A stretch of 39,837 bases of DNA. Source: Acrasis kona. Its lineage: Eukaryota; Heterolobosea; Eutetramitea; Acrasida; Acrasidae. Positions 37,484 to 39,837 of this stretch are shown here, in pieces (position 1 is the first letter of the stretch; each line of letters starts with the position of its first letter). The position numbers and the translations under genes were made by a program. Below the pieces are notes generated by a model. It did no database searches and was not told the DNA's origin. It was given only the letters and a program-made list of their open reading frames with translations. Where the stretch lies: assembly GCA_026419775.2 (NCBI GenBank), contig JAOPGA020001816.1, positions 1-39,837 on the forward strand, given 5' to 3'.

Positions 37484-39748
37484 TTAAAGTTTATCGATCG
37501 TTTGTATTACAATGGAACCCACTCGTGTTGCTTGTGCATTCGCATCAATGTGTTTGATCATTCCTGGGAAGTGACTCATGACGTCAGCGGCGTGTTTGTA
37601 ATAAGTGTCCAATCTGATTTGGATCTTTTCTGGCGTGTCGTCGGATCGCGTGACCAGTCGATCCTGTACTTGTTGGTTGGGTGGTGGATTGAAGGTCATG
37701 TGGTAGGTGATGCCTGTGACTGGATCCGTCCTTCTTCCTCCCATTCTTTGTTCGATGGCTTCGTTGCTGACCGTGAGGCATAGCACTGCATCGGGTAGTA
37801 TTTCCTTGTTGACCAGTGCTTGTGCTTGCTTGCCTGTTCTTGGGAAACCATCCAGCAGCCACCCCTTGACTCTGCAATCTTGTTTCGTCAACCTGTCCAT
37901 CACCATGTCCACTATCAAATCGTCCGGTACTAGAGCACCCTTGTCCAAGTAGGGCTTGACCTTGATGCCCAGCGGGGTCATGTTTACAATGTTGTCCCTC
38001 AACATGTCGCCTGTGGACAAGTGCACCACTCCGAATTGTGATTTGATCACTTCGCATGCGGTTCCTTTTCCACCTGCTGGTGGTCCCAATATGATCAATT
38101 TCAGCGGTGGTTTGCTGGCTCTGTATTCATTCATGTACAACGCGCTCTTCTTGCCGCTGTCGCCCTGTGCCCTTATTAGCGCGTTCAACATGTAGGATAC
38201 ATCTTGTTCAATCTTGATGGGCATTTGGTCGCATCGAACGTTGAATATGGCGCTTCCCTTGTGGAATGTATCAATCATTTCCTGATGATTGTGGTCGAAC
38301 AGTGCGATTTGTTGCTTCATGTGCTGCGCATCGTCCTGTGGCCTCTTGATTATCCTATTTTTTACTTTTGATTTGATGATTGGCTTGAATACATCATGAT
38401 AGACTCTGTCCTTGAGTGGATCGTAAAATCGATTCGATACAACGTGGTCATCCAGTTCTTGTTGTGACTTGAGCACCACGACCACATTAGGCATGATCAG
38501 GTGACGGCTCATTACCTTGGCTTGCTGTGAAGTGTTCGGGAATCCCTCCAATATCCATCCCTTGTTCAAGCAATCAAATTCAGTCAATCTCATCTTGACC
38601 ATCTCTGCAAGTATATCATCCGGGACATTTGTTTTGGAGCTAAGGTTGAACTCGGCTATTCTACCCAGCTCTGAAGCCCTGGTGATGTTTTCGTCTGACG
38701 CACGAGATACGAACCAACCGAGAATGTTGCTCATCGTGAGATGGACGGCACCAGTGGTGGAGTGAAGGTGTCTACATACATGCTCTGTGCCCAACGGACC
38801 ATATCCAGTCACTATAATCTTGAGATTGGATTCCTTCTCACCGTGGATGGATCCAGCTATGCGCTGCGTGATGACGTCATGGTCGTGTAGACTAGAAATC
38901 TCCACCACTTCGGTTAATTTACCAGCTAATACGCCGTTTGCAGCCTCTATGCTATCCTGGTAGGATTTGATCCTTAATGCCAAATCCTTCACGCTATCCT
39001 GAGGATTCTTCACGACTTGAACGCCTGATGCAGGTTGAATGTATTCAGAGTGATAGATTCTATGAGTGTCCTTATCGATCAATCTTCCCTCTATTCTCGA
39101 TTTGATCTGATTTATAGGATCACGAGAAGACTCGTCATTGTTTACAAACAAATAGAATACGTGGTCTGGATATAAACCTTGGCTCACTAAAAAATCAAGG
39201 TGAGCTGTTGTGGTGGGGAAGTCGTCCATGATCCATCCCTGCGTGACGCAGTCCTGCTGAGCTAGGCGCCACTCTAGTAGTTTTTCAAAGAAGTTCTTTG
39301 GTGGTTTGTCCGAATCAACATACGTAACACACATTTCTACAATAGGCTCAGGTACGTTGTCAACTTGATTTACAACTTGATATGGAATTTGGAGTGGATT
39401 GATGTATACCAAATTAAATGCATCTCTGATGCGCTGGCATTGTGTAGTTTTGCCCGATCCCGGTGGACCCAGTATAACTACCTTGGTGTTGTTCTGTAAT
39501 CCTTGTATGGACCTCTTTGCTTGTGAAAAGGCTTTTAGCTGATTTTGAGAATCTACCATCACTACAGATTCTCCAAAGCAATGTATCACCTGTTGTATGT
39601 TGTTGTCATTTGCTTGTTTCTGTTGCACAAAAACATGGTCAGGATACAGACCTAATTCTTGCATTTTCAGTGCTTGGATTTTGTGTTTGGAAATCCACTC
39701 ATCACCCAACCCTGTTATAATCACTTTTAGTGGACAATGATTCCAGTT
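37484..39748 (-). CDS. Multi-domain adenylate kinase (three domains plus remnant), 5' incomplete
   Basis: The frame is open for about 754 codons from 39748 to the stop at 37484. A stop lies just upstream and the first codons lack ATG; GAAAAAAG|AACTGG at 39749/39748 could be an acceptor, so the true start is in an earlier exon. Counting from GTG at 39724: remnant domain 1-60 (IITGLGDEW, GLYPDHVF); domain 1 about 80-290 with P-loop GPPGSGKTT (86-94) and WIMDDFPTT; domain 2 about 300-515 with a ruined P-loop (VTGYGPLGTE) and WILEGFPNT; domain 3 about 540-746 with intact GPPAGGKGT (547-555), STGDMLRD, LLDGFPRTGKQ, GRRTDP and a short LID. Domain 3 should phosphorylate AMP from ATP; domain 2 is probably inactive. 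Tandem kinases of this kind (AK7/AK8-like) are often ciliary or flagellar, so a link to a flagellated stage is possible. Confidence 0.8.
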   Translation of the reverse strand, partial: NWNHCPLKVIITGLGDEWISKHKIQALKMQELGLYPDHVFVQQKQANDNNIQQVIHCFGESVVMVDSQNQLKAFSQAKRSIQGLQNNTKVVILGPPGSGKTTQCQRIRDAFNLVYINPLQIPYQVVNQVDNVPEPIVEMCVTYVDSDKPPKNFFEKLLEWRLAQQDCVTQGWIMDDFPTTTAHLDFLVSQGLYPDHVFYLFVNNDESSRDPINQIKSRIEGRLIDKDTHRIYHSEYIQPASGVQVVKNPQDSVKDLALRIKSYQDSIEAANGVLAGKLTEVVEISSLHDHDVITQRIAGSIHGEKESNLKIIVTGYGPLGTEHVCRHLHSTTGAVHLTMSNILGWFVSRASDENITRASELGRIAEFNLSSKTNVPDDILAEMVKMRLTEFDCLNKGWILEGFPNTSQQAKVMSRHLIMPNVVVVLKSQQELDDHVVSNRFYDPLKDRVYHDVFKPIIKSKVKNRIIKRPQDDAQHMKQQIALFDHNHQEMIDTFHKGSAIFNVRCDQMPIKIEQDVSYMLNALIRAQGDSGKKSALYMNEYRASKPPLKLIILGPPAGGKGTACEVIKSQFGVVHLSTGDMLRDNIVNMTPLGIKVKPYLDKGALVPDDLIVDMVMDRLTKQDCRVKGWLLDGFPRTGKQAQALVNKEILPDAVLCLTVSNEAIEQRMGGRRTDPVTGITYHMTFNPPPNQQVQDRLVTRSDDTPEKIQIRLDTYYKHAADVMSHFPGMIKHIDANAQATRVGSIVIQTIDKL

Positions 39749-39837
39749 CTTTTTTCAACTCAGCACCCGATAAATCCTAACTTGCATTAGACGAATACGT
39801 AATGGAATGCATCAAACCTGAGATAGTTGAACATGTA

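Noticed and set aside
1-39837. tRNA, rRNA or other structured RNA genes
   Set aside because: No cloverleaf with A/B box spacing and no rRNA-like segment was recognised on a visual pass; a covariance-model search would be needed to exclude small ncRNAs.

Overview
The window looks like nuclear DNA of a free-living protist, probably an amoeboid or amoeboflagellate lineage such as Heterolobosea or Amoebozoa; the sequence alone does not settle which. The reasons are short GT-AG introns (37-41 nt is common, with one of 173 nt), standard stop codons, AT-rich spacers, tightly packed genes with 1-205 bp between them, and eukaryotic signalling and trafficking genes with unusual domain mixes. Three single N bases (1676, 5296, 20312) show draft assembly.

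The window has two parts. Bases 1-26,980 are a transposon graveyard. A LINE lies at the left edge with both reading frames open, ORF2 running off the window. Next come a multi-exon Ulp1-like protease gene (about 5.1-7.3 kb), a Ty3/gypsy-like fossil (8.16-9.11 kb) and a possible piggyBac-like scrap (9.25-9.49 kb). The most striking structure spans 9.62-25.08 kb: two long inverted arms of about 2.2-2.5 kb, each ending in a unique segment and otherwise built of ~200-bp hairpin-forming satellite units whose orientation flips once inside each arm. The interior carries a Mutator-like (MULE) transposase with a complete DDE triad across a 41-nt intron, decayed pieces of two other MULE transposases, a LINE 3' scrap, an integrase-bearing fossil and a DIRS-like retroelement fossil. 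I read this as a giant FoldBack-like MULE that has collected nested insertions.

Bases 26,989-39,837 are a compact block of five host genes without visible transposons. In order: an RGS-DEP-AIFM2/FSP1-like oxidoreductase fusion (-); a Q/N-rich protein with five W-[GA]-D-F motifs and a synergin-gamma-like C-terminus (-); across a 205-bp bidirectional promoter, a four-exon Sec7 Arf-GEF with a degenerate Ras-like tail (+); a RAD9 checkpoint clamp subunit (+); and a protein with three adenylate-kinase-like domains plus a remnant of a fourth (-), whose 5' end is off the window or in an unresolved exon. RAD9 and the adenylate kinase gene converge with one base between their stop codons.

Functionally, the divergent pair joins two membrane-trafficking genes: a probable AP-1/clathrin accessory factor and an Arf-GEF, the activator class for the GTPase that recruits AP-1. 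That pairing is suggestive, but the functional link is inference.
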